Source: Guillardia theta CCMP2712 (lineage: Eukaryota > Cryptophyceae > Pyrenomonadales > Geminigeraceae). From it: a stretch of DNA of 26,721 bases. The notes under the pieces are model-generated. The model saw only the letters and a program-made list of their open reading frames with translations. It made no database searches and was not told the DNA's origin. The translations under genes were made by a program, and so were the position numbers. Of the stretch, positions 1-8,676 are shown piece after piece. The number at the start of each line of letters is the position of its first letter. Position 1 is the first letter of the stretch. Location of the stretch: contig NW_005434596.1 of NCBI RefSeq assembly GCF_000315625.1, forward strand, positions 347,125 to 373,845, in the 5' to 3' direction.

Positions 1-2428
1 GTAGAAAGAGGAGGAGGAGGAGGAGGAGGAGGAGGAGGAGGAGGAGGAGGAGGAGGAGGAGGAGGAGGAGGAGGAGGAGGAGGAGGAGGAGGAGGAGGAG
101 GAGGAGGAGGAGGAGGAGGAGGAGGAGGAGGAGGAGGAGGCGGAGGCGGAGGAAGCGAGCGAGCGCGATTACCTGTCCAGGATTCTTCGTTTGCTCCCCC
201 CAGTTGGCATCCCTGCCTCTCTTAACCTATCAATATGTCAGACAGGAAAGGAGGAGGGAAGAGGGAAGAGGAGGACAAGGAGGAGGGGAGAGGTAAGAAG
301 GGGACAAGGAGGAGGGAGGTAAGTAAGGGGGGAGGGGCAGTAGGAGGATTTTCAAGTGAAAGTGAAGAGGGGAGGGATGAGAGGAAGAGGAAAGACGAGG
401 AGTTGCAAACGTACCTCTGCCGCAGCAGGGAGAACTTCTTTGTTCCCTGGGAGGGCTTCTGCTCGGTCGTAGCGTTCTTGGGCAAGATTTTCTTCAGATA
501 CTCTCTCAGCTTGTACTGCAGAAGATTCTTATCGCCATCATCACCGCTACAATCGCAATCATCACCTTTGGTATGAGCGTTTTCTCCCAATACTCCAGCA
601 TCTCCTCGGCCTGCTCATCGTCTCATCTCCTTCCCCTCAGTTATCCGCCTGCGAACCTTCTCTGAGATGATCTTCTCTGCCCGTGAGCTCGACGATCGAA
701 ACTTGGCTGCGAGGTGCTTCATCTGCCCTGTCAGCTGGTGCGTTTGCTCCGGGTTCAGTTCCATCCCCTTGATCCTCACGAGCATCGAACACAGCGCCTC
801 CTACCCAGATGTCACTCTCACATGCGATCTTGCAGCACGACAGACCTTGTCGTCATTGTCCTCCGCCTTATCCATCTCCTGGATCATCTAGGGAGCAGGT
901 CAGCTTCAGCCAGGGCGTTCACCCCGCTTCCACTCACGTAAAACAGATCCTCATCCCTTGTAAGTGAAACTTGTTCTGGGACGGCAACATCATTCAGCAA
1001 CACCTCTTCATCGCTCGACTCGAGGTGGGCGTTGTAGAAGGACGATTTCTTGTCCATCTTCACATCCATCCTCTTCTTCTCCTTATCCTCCTCAGTCGCC
1101 CGGTCAAAGTACTCCAAGTTCAGGTCAGGACCATCGGGTTCAATCAAGTTCCCGTCTCCGTCGATCTCGTGCAGGTCGTTCACTTTGAGGTTCCATCCCG
1201 GCTCGCTCAATATCTTCCATATCGGTGGGATGTTGAAATCCTCCCGACCTCTGTTTGCACTGGATCAGCACACCACCTCAATACCATCCCTTGCAGTACT
1301 CACTTCTCCTTTGCAAGGATCTTCTTGTAGCTCTTTGACCATCGCTGCCATTCCACCTGTCCTCGACACCTCAGCGAACATCAAGAACACTGCCCTGCCC
1401 ACCTCAGGCTCTGTCTCCGACGACTCCTCCCTCATCATGGGGGTGAACTTGGAAGGGATGTGCATGCTCCCTCTCCCACGGCCAAGATCCTTCCTCTTCA
1501 CCTGACGGTTCAGTGCCGGCACCGTCCTCACGAGGTCCTCATAGTTTTCCCGGAAGAATCTCGAGATCTCTTTCATTGTTGAGTTCCCGTGCAGCATCTC
1601 CTTGAGGATCTCTTGCGGAGACGCTCCCTGGGCCCGCATCAGCCTAACTCGACCTTGCTTCTCCAGAGCCTCCACTTGCAGAGAAGGGACTCTCGTCAGG
1701 CTCCCTCCTTCGCTCGCTCCCCTCCCTTCCTCCATCGACTTCTCCTGACCGCCCTCGACCTTCAGCATGTTCAGGTGGTTCGGGTCAAGTCCGTACATGG
1801 GCTGCTTGGCTGCAAACTTGGCCATCTCCACAAGCTCTGCAACTTCAGGAGGCAGTTCCTCCTGCTTTGACCCTCCGCTTTGGTCAGCACCAGCACCCCC
1901 CACCTTGAACATCCCACGAGTATCAAGGCGATTTTCAAACGCGCGCTTGTCAAACTCATCAGTCTCCGCGTCATGCATCATATCGAAAGCAGAGTTGTCC
2001 TTGACGTTAGGGATCATGGGGGCTCTTCCTTCTGCCTGTTTAGATGTTCGACCTGTTCGTTTCCCAGCGTCCCCGTCCACGCGTCTTTCCTTGGTCTCAC
2101 TAGCTGCTTTCTTATCTCTCTTGGGTGGCTTCTGGAAGATTTGGAGGATCTCATCGGCAGTGTCTAGCACATCGCCAAACCCCAAGTTCTTTGTCTTTCG
2201 CGACGCCTTCTCTTTACCCCCCAACTTCTTCTCTAACTTTTTTATCGTCTCCTCGTCGTTCTCCAAGAATTGCCGTCCGCCCGACAACCTCAAGATAAGG
2301 CTGGACACATCATATGCCGACGTGTTTCCCATCAGGACAACATATCTCAAGCTCTGAGAGGCATCTGGCTCCACTTTTCGCATGGAAAAGCACAGGGTCA
2401 AAAACAAGATTGCTGGGAATTTGGACAT
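1..2428 (-). CDS. Unrecognised multi-exon gene with signal-like N-terminus (5' part, continues beyond left edge)
   Basis: I do not recognise this protein. I chained seven exons in consistent phase: 2428-1304, 1240-938, 887-846, 800-657, 610-566, 527-415 and 220-173, giving about 606 residues before the window ends in the next intron. The ATG at 2428 begins a hydrophobic stretch (MSKFPAILFLTLCF) resembling a signal peptide or the first part of a bipartite targeting sequence. The remainder is hydrophilic and rich in Lys and Glu, with a charged segment near residues 80-130 and helix-rich sequence in the short 3' exons. The introns are tiny (63, 50, 45, 46 and 38 nt, then 194 nt). Several use weak donors such as GTCTGT, GTTCGC and GTGATG. 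Reading through the 38-nt intron gives an early stop, which supports its removal. The acceptor at 1241 (GGGAG) is the least certain boundary; a CAG at 1251-1253 does not keep frame. No catalytic motif is visible, so role and compartment are unknown. Confidence 0.7.
8..140. repeat. (GGA)44 trinucleotide microsatellite
   Basis: An uninterrupted GAG/GGA repeat of about 44 units runs on the plus strand, followed by a few degenerate CGGAGG units to about 152. It lies inside the leftmost visible intron of the minus-strand gene, where it reads as a (TCC)n polypyrimidine tract on the transcribed sense strand. Homopurine-homopyrimidine mirror repeats of this kind can form triplex DNA and are prone to length change, so the assembled length may not be exact. 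Confidence 0.97.
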
Positions 2429-2528
2429 GATTGCTTCAGGCTAAAGCGATGTTGTTACGTCAGAGAAGGGCATGAGAAGGCAAGACAGGCGAGGGGAGCA
2501 GGAGAGGAAGGTTCAGGAGGGGACGAGA

Positions 2529-2553
2529 AGTAGGCAAGCGCAGCTTGCCTACT
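2529..2553. repeat. Perfect 11-bp inverted repeat with 3-nt loop
   Basis: AGTAGGCAAGC and its exact reverse complement GCTTGCCTACT are separated by GCA. The element sits about 100 bp upstream of the minus-strand ATG at 2428. It could be a protein-binding palindrome in the promoter, a hairpin in a 5' leader, or a remnant of a small mobile element. The symmetry is exact; the function is not known. Confidence 0.9.
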
Positions 2554-2708
2554 CCTCACCCTTCCCCTCCCATGCCCTCCGCAGATACGCCTGCACAGAC
2601 GCCGGCACATGCTGCCATGGTCAGCGCGGGGAGGAGTGCTGCTGAGCCAGGGTAGTAGTCACTGAGTGTCCCAACTGAGTTGGGGCCCCGGCGGCCGCTG
2701 GGGCCGGC

Positions 2709-2726
2709 GGCCCCGGGCCCGGGGCC
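2709..2726. repeat. 18-bp perfect GC palindrome
   Basis: GGCCCCGGGCCCGGGGCC reads identically on both strands. It sits in a roughly 50-bp patch composed almost only of G and C (2688-2740), which stands out from its flanks. This may be a CpG-rich regulatory patch or only compositional noise. Confidence 0.9.
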
Positions 2727-3544
2727 CTGCCGCTCAGCCGCCACAGTCGGAGTTGACCGTGACTCCGACCGACGAGTCATCACTGCCGGGCGCGCGGCAG
2801 GTGACCGTGAGTAAGTTCACGGTTGGTTCTCGCCTGGCCGCTATCATCCGCGGCTGCGCCGGGCCTGTGAGACTCGCCCCCGTCACAACTGAGGTCCGAC
2901 ACACGGCACTGTCAAGCCACTGGGCCTCAGGCCCTCACCGTGTTCCCTAGTACTGACACTGAGGCGCTGAGCGGAAGATCCGAGGGCATCATGCCGTTCA
3001 CAAACCCGGGGATATGCAGCCCCTAGCAAATCTGGTCTTTTTTTTTCTACTTTTTTGGGGGTTCACATGGGGTCCGTATATACACTCCCTGTTGACTACC
3101 CCCTGTTTTCACCGATCAAAGGAGGGGCAGAGAGACTGGACATAAGCGGGGTGGGGTAATTTGAATTCCTCTGGCGTGGAACCCTTCCCCCGCCTTGGTT
3201 TTAGAGGTACTGCAATTTTAGTTTTACCCATCACATACATGGTAGTATAGATTGTACTGTATGAAAACATATTGGTACAAAAGAGAGGTTTCATGGTACA
3301 GAAGTTCCCCCCTCCACCACCCTACCCCCTTTTTATCTCCTCACAGAGGATATTTGAATCCACAGAGAAATCCCTCAATGCTCACTGTTATGAATACTCA
3401 CTGTTATGCGCATCCACCAGTCATTTATGTCGCATGACGTTTCTTCCTCAACAGCATCCCGTCACTGTGCGCCGGCTAGAGGAACGGGCTTCCTGGCAGT
3501 CTCCTCTCCATCAGGAGATTCTGTTCCTGGCCCGGAGCCGCCCC

Positions 3545-3960
3545 GGGTGTTCGGCCTCTGCATACTAGAGCGGACAAGTACGTGCAGCCGGGGTGGGAGC
3601 TGGAGAACGCTATCAGGGATGCGACTAGGCTGGCACCAAGAGCTGAGGAGGCTAGTCGTCCTCTTCTACGCTGGCCATGGGATGAAGGCAGGAAGGGCCA
3701 AAGAAGACGACCTGATCCCCTGTGAGGTAGGGACGATGGAGACCGAGGAGGAGGTAGAGGACTACACTGTGACTCTCAGTCTGTTTCCTTGATGTCATCG
3801 ATGCCTGCAGATACCGGGAGGGTCTGCAGGAGACGGGACGGCTGCTCCCGCAGCAGGCGGCGAAAGACGTCCTGCCTCGATCATTCAACTGCTGGTGCCT
3901 GACAGCCTGAGAGACAAACAGCTTCTTTGGGAGGAAGCTATTTCGGAATTGAAGAGAAGG
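3545..3960 (+). pseudogene. Frame-broken caspase-like (peptidase C14) gene remnant
   Basis: Three consecutive blocks in three different frames look like successive parts of one caspase-like p20 domain. Block one (from 3573) reads DKYVQPGWELENAIRDATRL. Block two contains VVLFYAGHGMK, with the typical FYxGHG motif and its catalytic His codon at 3676-3678, followed by DDLIPCEV, where this family often has a NYLLP-type segment. Block three contains LDVIDACRYREG, with the catalytic Cys codon at 3806-3808 in the family's typical DACR context. I found no GT-AG intron that joins block two to block three in phase, so at least two frameshifts are needed. The N-terminal strand and any downstream domain are not recognisable, although frame three extends to about 3906 and an overlapping frame continues to about 4010. 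The motifs are visible; the family call rests on them. An undetected micro-intron structure remains possible. Confidence 0.55.
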
Positions 3961-4530
3961 AAGACGTCAAAGCACTTCCTTTCAAAATTAGGGGTGTTGC
4001 TTTCAAGTTAGTCAGATTAATCGGACAAGCGAGACTCAGTGACTGCTGCAGTCTTGAGAGTCTATTTGCACAGCATGATGTCAAGTCAGGGCATGTGGGC
4101 GATCAATTTGTATATTTCTACGAGAAATATGGCATTCAACTAGCCTGACTATTGAACATGTCGTGCATCGAGCACCGACATCAACTTCAGGGAAGAGATG
4201 CATATCGAGCTGCTGCCATGATCGGGAACAGCTACATTGGACTCGGAGAAGAAGAAAACTGCTACTGCATCTAACGGGCAACTTGACCATGTGTGGGATA
4301 TGCACTGTCCATGCGGTAGTCACTGATGGACCTTCACGCAATGCAGATGACAAGAAGAAATTCAACAATTCGGGTCGAGCACACTTCACTTTGTTGTGGC
4401 AGCTCCTTCAAAGTAAATTAATGTCTGAGTAAAGTCGCGTTCAATCTGGATGCCTCCAAATCTCTGTGTGAAACGTGCACAATCGTACCATTCTTTCGAA
4501 CTTGAAAGAGATGCATGTGTATTGCGTCCT
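3961..4530. other. No clear gene; short open frames only
   Basis: Short plus-strand open frames occur at 3927-4148 and 4163-4432. Neither resembles a family I know, and neither has convincing splice partners. The first could be further decayed sequence of the caspase-like locus because it follows directly, but no motif supports that. Confidence 0.4.
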
Positions 4531-5054
4531 CTAATTTCGTTTCAAGGTGACTGTCAGTGCGCCCTCGAAATATAACGAACCTGATCCAGTTTTTATCATG
4601 TAGGGTTCATCCTTGAAAGGCACAGGAAATTCTCCGTTAATGACAGGATTCTGTAAGAGTGATGTACTGATGTTCCAACTGCACTGGCCTTTTCATCCGG
4701 GGTTTCAAGAAGGGCTTCCCACGTTTGCGAAACCAGTTAACTATACTGCCGTAGTCCTAATCTTGGCCAATTTCGGATGATTCCACTTCGAAATTTCCCA
4801 TTGACATCAGTAAACCTCACACCATGACATGGTACCAGATTGAATGACATGTCTAAACCTTCAACGTGGTGTAGTAATTCAAAGTGCACAGAATGATCGA
4901 AGGCATTTGCTGCAAGGAACAACGGTGCCTCTTGGATGTATCTCATGCGAATGAAGAGGATCAACTTGTTCTCTTGCTCCAATCTCCTCCTTTTGGCAAT
5001 GCCGAGCGATGAGGCAGCCCTTGACGACGGTGGCCGCCCCGATTGCGCCGCCAT
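4531..5054 (-). CDS. Possible small two-exon protein of unknown function
   Basis: This is a tentative gene. A 105-codon frame opens with ATG at 5054 (MAAQSGRPPSS) and stops at 4737-4739. Downstream on the same strand, a good acceptor (CTTACAG, ending at 4651) precedes a 40-codon stretch at 4650-4531. That stretch reads NPVINGEFPVPFKDEPYMIK, then a Gly/Ser turn and a beta-like run, and ends in TAG. Its amino-acid composition looks more protein-like than random translation. The donor joining the two parts is not clear; a GTACCATG or another site inside the first frame would serve. The first frame is basic and Ser-rich at its start. No domain is recognised. The second exon could instead belong to a different, decayed gene. 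Confidence 0.3.
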
Positions 5055-5830
5055 TGTCCGTCAAGGCAAGGAGGATTGCAACTGGTACTGAAAGTAGTAC
5101 CATAGGGTATGTGTCGGTACCGTACTGTAACTACCGTTAAAATAACTTGTAAAGAGGATTGTTGAAATAAACTAAAACAAATGGGTACTATGAAGTGGGG
5201 TCTCTAACTCGTTTATCAAAATAGCACGCCTAGAAAAAAAAACAACCCTACCGAAAAATTTAAGTGCCAAATTAACGAAAGGCCTGAAAGTGAACGGCAT
5301 GCGTAACTGTGCATATGCTCAGCACGAGTCCCGCCAAAGGCCGGGCCTTCGCCGGAGTCTTCCCATCATCGCAGTCGCCAGCACTGATGGACCGAGTCTT
5401 GCAGCCTCGGACGATGCGTTCCGCTTTCCGAGTGTGACGGGCCGGTGGTGGCTGGGGGATCGCCGCAGGCTCGGCGAATCCGATACGGTCAGCTCAAGGC
5501 CTCCCTCAGTGTCCTTCGCTGCCATCATCATCGCGGGTGCGTTCCGGTATGCGTCTGAGTCATTCCTTCCGAGTTCGGAAGTTCAGCAGTTGGCAGGCCC
5601 TGAGGATTGGGCTTGGTTCTCGCTGTCTTGACTCTCAGTTCTCTTGCCCGTTTGGCCCGTGCGACGGTGTCACTGAGGCCCAGCTTCCTCGTTTCCTGAT
5701 TGACCGTACTTTGAGTAAAGAAGTTTACTGACCGTACGTACCGTCGTATGCCGCCCCCGGCCCCCGGGCCCAGCCTATTTCGGGAGTCAGTCAGTTCATT
5801 CAAACCTCGAAGTCTGTGAGAGGCCTTCCA

Positions 5831-5846
5831 CTACTCAAAGTTAAGT
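5831..5846 (-). repeat. Inverted copy of the 6091-6106 motif
   Basis: CTACTCAAAGTTAAGT is the exact reverse complement of ACTTAACTTTGAGTAG at 6091-6106 in the second unit of the neighbouring tandem repeat. The arms lie about 244 bp apart. A shorter related piece (ACTTTGAGTAAAG) occurs near 5708. Confidence 0.85.
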
Positions 5847-5940
5847 TAAAAAAAGAGAGCGCTACAGGCTAGAGTAATAAGTTCACAAGACTTCACAGTG
5901 ATGACTGTCGGTGACTTCAAGGATGACGGATGACTGCTGC

Positions 5941-6130
5941 ATTAAACTTACCTGTGGGTCTTTTTTTATGGTCCTCGTACTGATTTTTGACCGTTAACTT
6001 TGAGTAGTAAAGACTCAATAATAGTCAAGAAGTTAGTACTCCATTAAAATTATTTCCCTGCGGGTCTTATGTTCCTCGTACTGATCTTTGACTTAACTTT
6101 GAGTAGTAAAGAGTTAATAACAATCATATT
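5941..6130 (+). repeat. Degenerate direct tandem repeat, two units of about 90-100 bp
   Basis: Unit one (5941-6042) and unit two (6043 to about 6130) share the ordered blocks ATTAAA, GGGTCTT, TCCTCGTACTGAT, TTTGAC and TTAACTTTGAGTAGTAAAG, with small indels between them. The divergence suggests an old duplication. No protein is encoded. It could be part of a decayed mobile element or a regulatory array upstream of the first tandem gene copy. Confidence 0.85.
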
Positions 6131-6208
6131 GACTGCTCTCGCTCTCTCAGTAGTAAACTTGCTTTCCTCCTCAGTTGCCACGTGTTATATTTACCCCTGA
6201 CCCCTGTG

Positions 6209-6353
6209 ATGACTCCGTAGAACCCCCACCCCCCCTGGTCTTACACGACTCAATACTCTACCCGGTGACCGGTCCTCTAGGGATCCCAAGATGACGGTCT
6301 TTCTTTCACCGATTAAAAAAAAACAGTGAGCCCTCTCCTGCCCTCCTATAAAT
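6209..6353 (+). promoter_or_regulatory. Promoter of tandem gene copy 1 (diverged form)
   Basis: TATAAAT lies at 6347-6353, about 170 bp before the ATG. Upstream blocks shared with copies 2 and 3 are ATGACTCCGT (6209-6218) followed by a C-rich run, ACCGGTCCTC (6268-6277), and TGACGGTCTTT starting at 6292 and followed by an ACCGA. The sequence between blocks has diverged and is shorter than in copies 2 and 3, so the retained blocks are good candidates for binding sites. Confidence 0.7.
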
Positions 6354-6523
6354 CAGACCCTTCCCCTCCCCCTCTCCCATCCTCAGCCGAAGCCCTCCCT
6401 CCCTCCTCCCTCTTCCCTACTACCCTCGCCCGCCCTATCTCCCTCCCCTTGCTCTCGTCTCCACGCTCGTCCCCTACAGCCAAGACCCTCTCTTCCACCA
6501 CCCCTTTTACCACCCGGCTCATC

Positions 6524-7018
6524 ATGCACCATCCCTCCGACGACGAGCAGCTCTCCCTCGCCAAGGTCAACGACTGGCTCAACGCTGATAACGGTCGCTC
6601 CTGTTCTTCGTCGTCAGACCTGCCCCACTCCAAGCGGTCGTCACCCGGACGACACCATCCCAGGGCCGCAGCCCTCGCCAGGACGGCTTCGTGCCCTAGT
6701 GGCGGCAAGATCGCCGAGCGAGACCAGCCCGCGCCTTCCTCCAAGAGTCTAGACTCCCTCGTCATCAGGGACGAGGAGCACGCCAGCTCTGAGTCCGCGC
6801 TGTCGTCGCTCCTGACAAGCCTCTCCTTGAGCTGGTTGGAGAGGACGTCGTCCGGGACCAGCCTCCACAACAAGGACACGAAGCCCCTACCGCTCCCAGC
6901 GACGACGAGAGCAGGGGGCCTGCATGACTGGGAGGAGAAGGCGCTGGCGGCTTCCCTGCGAGCTCGCTGCATGGGCGTCGCATCAGACTCGAGGCGGCCG
7001 GCGTCCTACAGCATGTGA
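6524..7018 (+). CDS. Tandem serine-rich protein, copy 1
   Basis: This encodes a 164-residue protein starting MHHPSDDEQLSLAKVNDWLN and ending in PASYSM. I do not recognise it. Serine makes up 32 of 164 residues, with runs near residues 26-31 and 36-40. Basic-Ser motifs such as RTASCPS and KRSSPGR look like possible kinase or 14-3-3 sites, and LTSLSLSWLERTSS could form an amphipathic helix. No signal peptide, membrane span or catalytic motif is visible, so it is probably largely disordered and soluble. The ATG at 6524 is chosen because it is the first ATG after the TATA box. The frame is open back to 6326 in this copy, but that extension lacks an ATG and is not conserved in the other copies. 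The 5' leader is CT-rich. The protein is identical to copy 2 and differs from copy 3 at one residue. Confidence 0.75.
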   Translation: MHHPSDDEQLSLAKVNDWLNADNGRSCSSSSDLPHSKRSSPGRHHPRAAALARTASCPSGGKIAERDQPAPSSKSLDSLVIRDEEHASSESALSSLLTSLSLSWLERTSSGTSLHNKDTKPLPLPATTRAGGLHDWEEKALAASLRARCMGVASDSRRPASYSM

Positions 7019-7828
7019 GGGCGGGCATGGCAGGGCTGAGAGGCGTGAGGCAAGGTACATAGGTTAGCTACCCAGGCGTGATCGCAGTCTGGATGAGGCG
7101 ACGCTACGAGGAGATAGAGGAGCGTTCATGATTTTGATGTATATCGCATATGAATGTATACTAGCGTATGAGCTCAGTGTGTCTGTCTGCATGGCCGGGG
7201 CTTGAGCATGGCCGATCTAGGCATCGTGCAGGCACCATGATGTCTTGCATGGGGATGTGCGTAAGGGGGGCGAGTCGCCGGGCCGGGGAGAGAGGCTAAG
7301 GACAGGGCCGTGAGATAGCAAGGAGCTAGCTGATCGCGTTGGCTACAAGCGTCGCATGTGTCATGCTGAGGTACGACATGACGGTCAGAGTCGGAGGCTG
7401 ACAGTGTGCGAGGTCGGCGTACAAGATAGCTAGCCGGACGTGATGTCTTGTACACAAGGGACTGAGATGTCATCATCAATACCAGGCTACAAGCACAACA
7501 CGGATACAGTACGGAGCCCGATCCGTCCTGTTTCCCATGGTGCGCTCAGCGCTTTAGTCGCCCTCCGCGCTTGAGGCACTCATCGCAGTCACTCCTCGTC
7601 GCTCACGGTACGGGAAGAGGGAACTCAAGCTGTTACCAAGACTGAAGTAGACGTCGTCTCCTGCTTGATGTCGGCATGATCGCCTATCCCTGCCACCCTC
7701 CTCGCCCCCCCGCCTTCTCACGCTCCTGGCCGATCTGACAGCAGTTTCCTTGTGTCAAGTTGGTTTGCTCCTGCACAAGAATGGACGTGCCTGTAGTTCG
7801 AAACTGGCTGACAAGCGCGTATCTCTTA
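7019..7828 (+). other. 3' region and spacer of tandem module 1
   Basis: An AT-richer patch about 115-150 bp after the stop (near 7135-7170) probably contains the transcript end, although no canonical AATAAA is seen. The rest is a spacer repeated almost exactly after copy 2 (8677-9486). A 101-codon minus-strand frame at 7174-7479, repeated at 8832-9137, is open in both copies. The copies are too recent for this to count as evidence of coding, and copy 3 has no counterpart. Confidence 0.6.
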
Positions 7829-8026
7829 ATGACTCCGTGTAGCCCCCACCCCCCCGCTAGTCTCATCGTATTGCCTGTCCACCACCCGTCCTCGCCCCTT
7901 CCCTCTTCCCCGGCTTCGTCTTCCCCTACGACATTCGTACCCATCCATCGCCCCATCCAACCACCGGTCCTCGTCATGTGACCGTCTTTTTTTGACCGAC
8001 CTCGGTATCCCCTACTCCCTATAAAT
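7829..8026 (+). promoter_or_regulatory. Promoter of tandem gene copy 2
   Basis: TATAAAT at 8020-8026 lies about 160 bp before the ATG. Upstream are ATGACTCCGT (7829-7838) with an adjoining C-rich run, ACCGGTCCTC (7963-7972) and TGACCGTCTTT (from 7979). The region matches the copy 3 promoter almost base for base, apart from a 4-nt length difference near 7898. Confidence 0.75.
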
Positions 8027-8181
8027 CAGACACCCTCCTGCTCCCTCTCTCTCGTCCTCAGCCGAAGCCCTCCCTGCTCCTCCCTCCTCCCTCCCTCCCT
8101 ACTACCTTGCTCTCGTCTCCACGCTCGTCCCCTGCAGCCAAGACCCTCTCTTCCACCACCCCTTGTACCACCCGGCTCATC

Positions 8182-8676
8182 ATGCACCATCCCTCCGACG
8201 ACGAGCAGCTCTCCCTCGCCAAGGTCAACGACTGGCTCAACGCTGATAACGGTCGCTCCTGTTCTTCGTCGTCAGACCTGCCCCACTCCAAGCGGTCGTC
8301 ACCCGGACGACACCATCCCAGGGCCGCAGCCCTCGCCAGGACGGCTTCGTGCCCTAGTGGCGGCAAGATCGCCGAGCGAGACCAGCCCGCGCCTTCCTCC
8401 AAGAGTCTAGACTCCCTCGTCATCAGGGACGAGGAGCACGCCAGCTCTGAGTCCGCGCTGTCGTCGCTCCTGACAAGCCTCTCCTTGAGCTGGTTGGAGA
8501 GGACGTCGTCCGGGACCAGCCTCCACAACAAGGACACGAAGCCCCTACCGCTCCCAGCGACGACGAGAGCAGGGGGCCTACATGACTGGGAGGAGAAGGC
8601 GCTGGCGGCTTCCCTGCGAGCTCGCTGCATGGGCGTCGCATCAGACTCGAGGCGGCCGGCGTCCTACAGCATGTGA
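8182..8676 (+). CDS. Tandem serine-rich protein, copy 2
   Basis: This is a 164-residue protein identical to that of copy 1. The only nucleotide difference I see in the coding region is a synonymous CTG to CTA change near 8580. The ATG at 8182 follows a TATAAAT box and a CT-rich leader, and the frame is closed not far upstream, which supports this start over a longer one. Being the middle unit, it is flanked by full spacers on both sides. Function is unknown; see copy 1 for sequence properties. Confidence 0.75.
   Translation: MHHPSDDEQLSLAKVNDWLNADNGRSCSSSSDLPHSKRSSPGRHHPRAAALARTASCPSGGKIAERDQPAPSSKSLDSLVIRDEEHASSESALSSLLTSLSLSWLERTSSGTSLHNKDTKPLPLPATTRAGGLHDWEEKALAASLRARCMGVASDSRRPASYSM

Larger units (their letters stand above)
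2429..3540. other. Intergenic region with GC island, no gene called
   Basis: This lies upstream of the minus-strand gene start, so it should hold that gene's promoter, although I see no clear TATA box. It contains a hairpin (2529-2553) and a very GC-rich patch (about 2688-2740). From about 3010 the sequence becomes mixed and AT-richer with T runs. CTCACTGTTATG occurs twice, at 3380-3391 and 3396-3407. Open frames here are short, overlap on both strands and look like none of the recognised genes. Confidence 0.5.
5055..6208. other. Intergenic region with degenerate repeats, no gene called
   Basis: The first part is AT-rich, with A runs near 5233. A GC-richer block at 5290-5640 carries overlapping open frames on both strands but no recognisable protein. 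From 5830 the sequence is AT-rich again and contains a degenerate tandem repeat and its inverted partner. An AATAAA occurs at 5166-5171 on the plus strand with no clear gene to assign it to. The stretch ends at the 5' limit of the tandem gene array. Confidence 0.5.

Noticed and set aside
5290-5803. Open frames on both strands in the GC-richer intergenic block
   Set aside because: No recognisable motif, no splice partners, and strong overlap between strands as expected for GC-rich non-coding DNA.
5900-5990. GTGATGA and CTGA boxes that could suggest a C/D snoRNA
   Set aside because: No terminal stem and no clear C'/D' pair or guide region; short motifs like these are expected by chance.
6326-6523. 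N-terminal extension of tandem protein copy 1
   Set aside because: The frame is open but has no ATG, covers the TATA box and CT-rich leader, and is not kept in copies 2 and 3.
7174-7479. 101-codon minus-strand frame conserved at 8832-9137
   Set aside because: The two copies differ by about one base, so conservation only reflects recent duplication. The composition is not protein-like and copy 3 has no counterpart.
7684-7977. Minus-strand and plus-strand open frames in the module spacer and promoter (also around 9342-9678)
   Set aside because: A 4-nt length difference between the copies changes the frames, and they overlap the promoter blocks; non-coding is the simpler reading.
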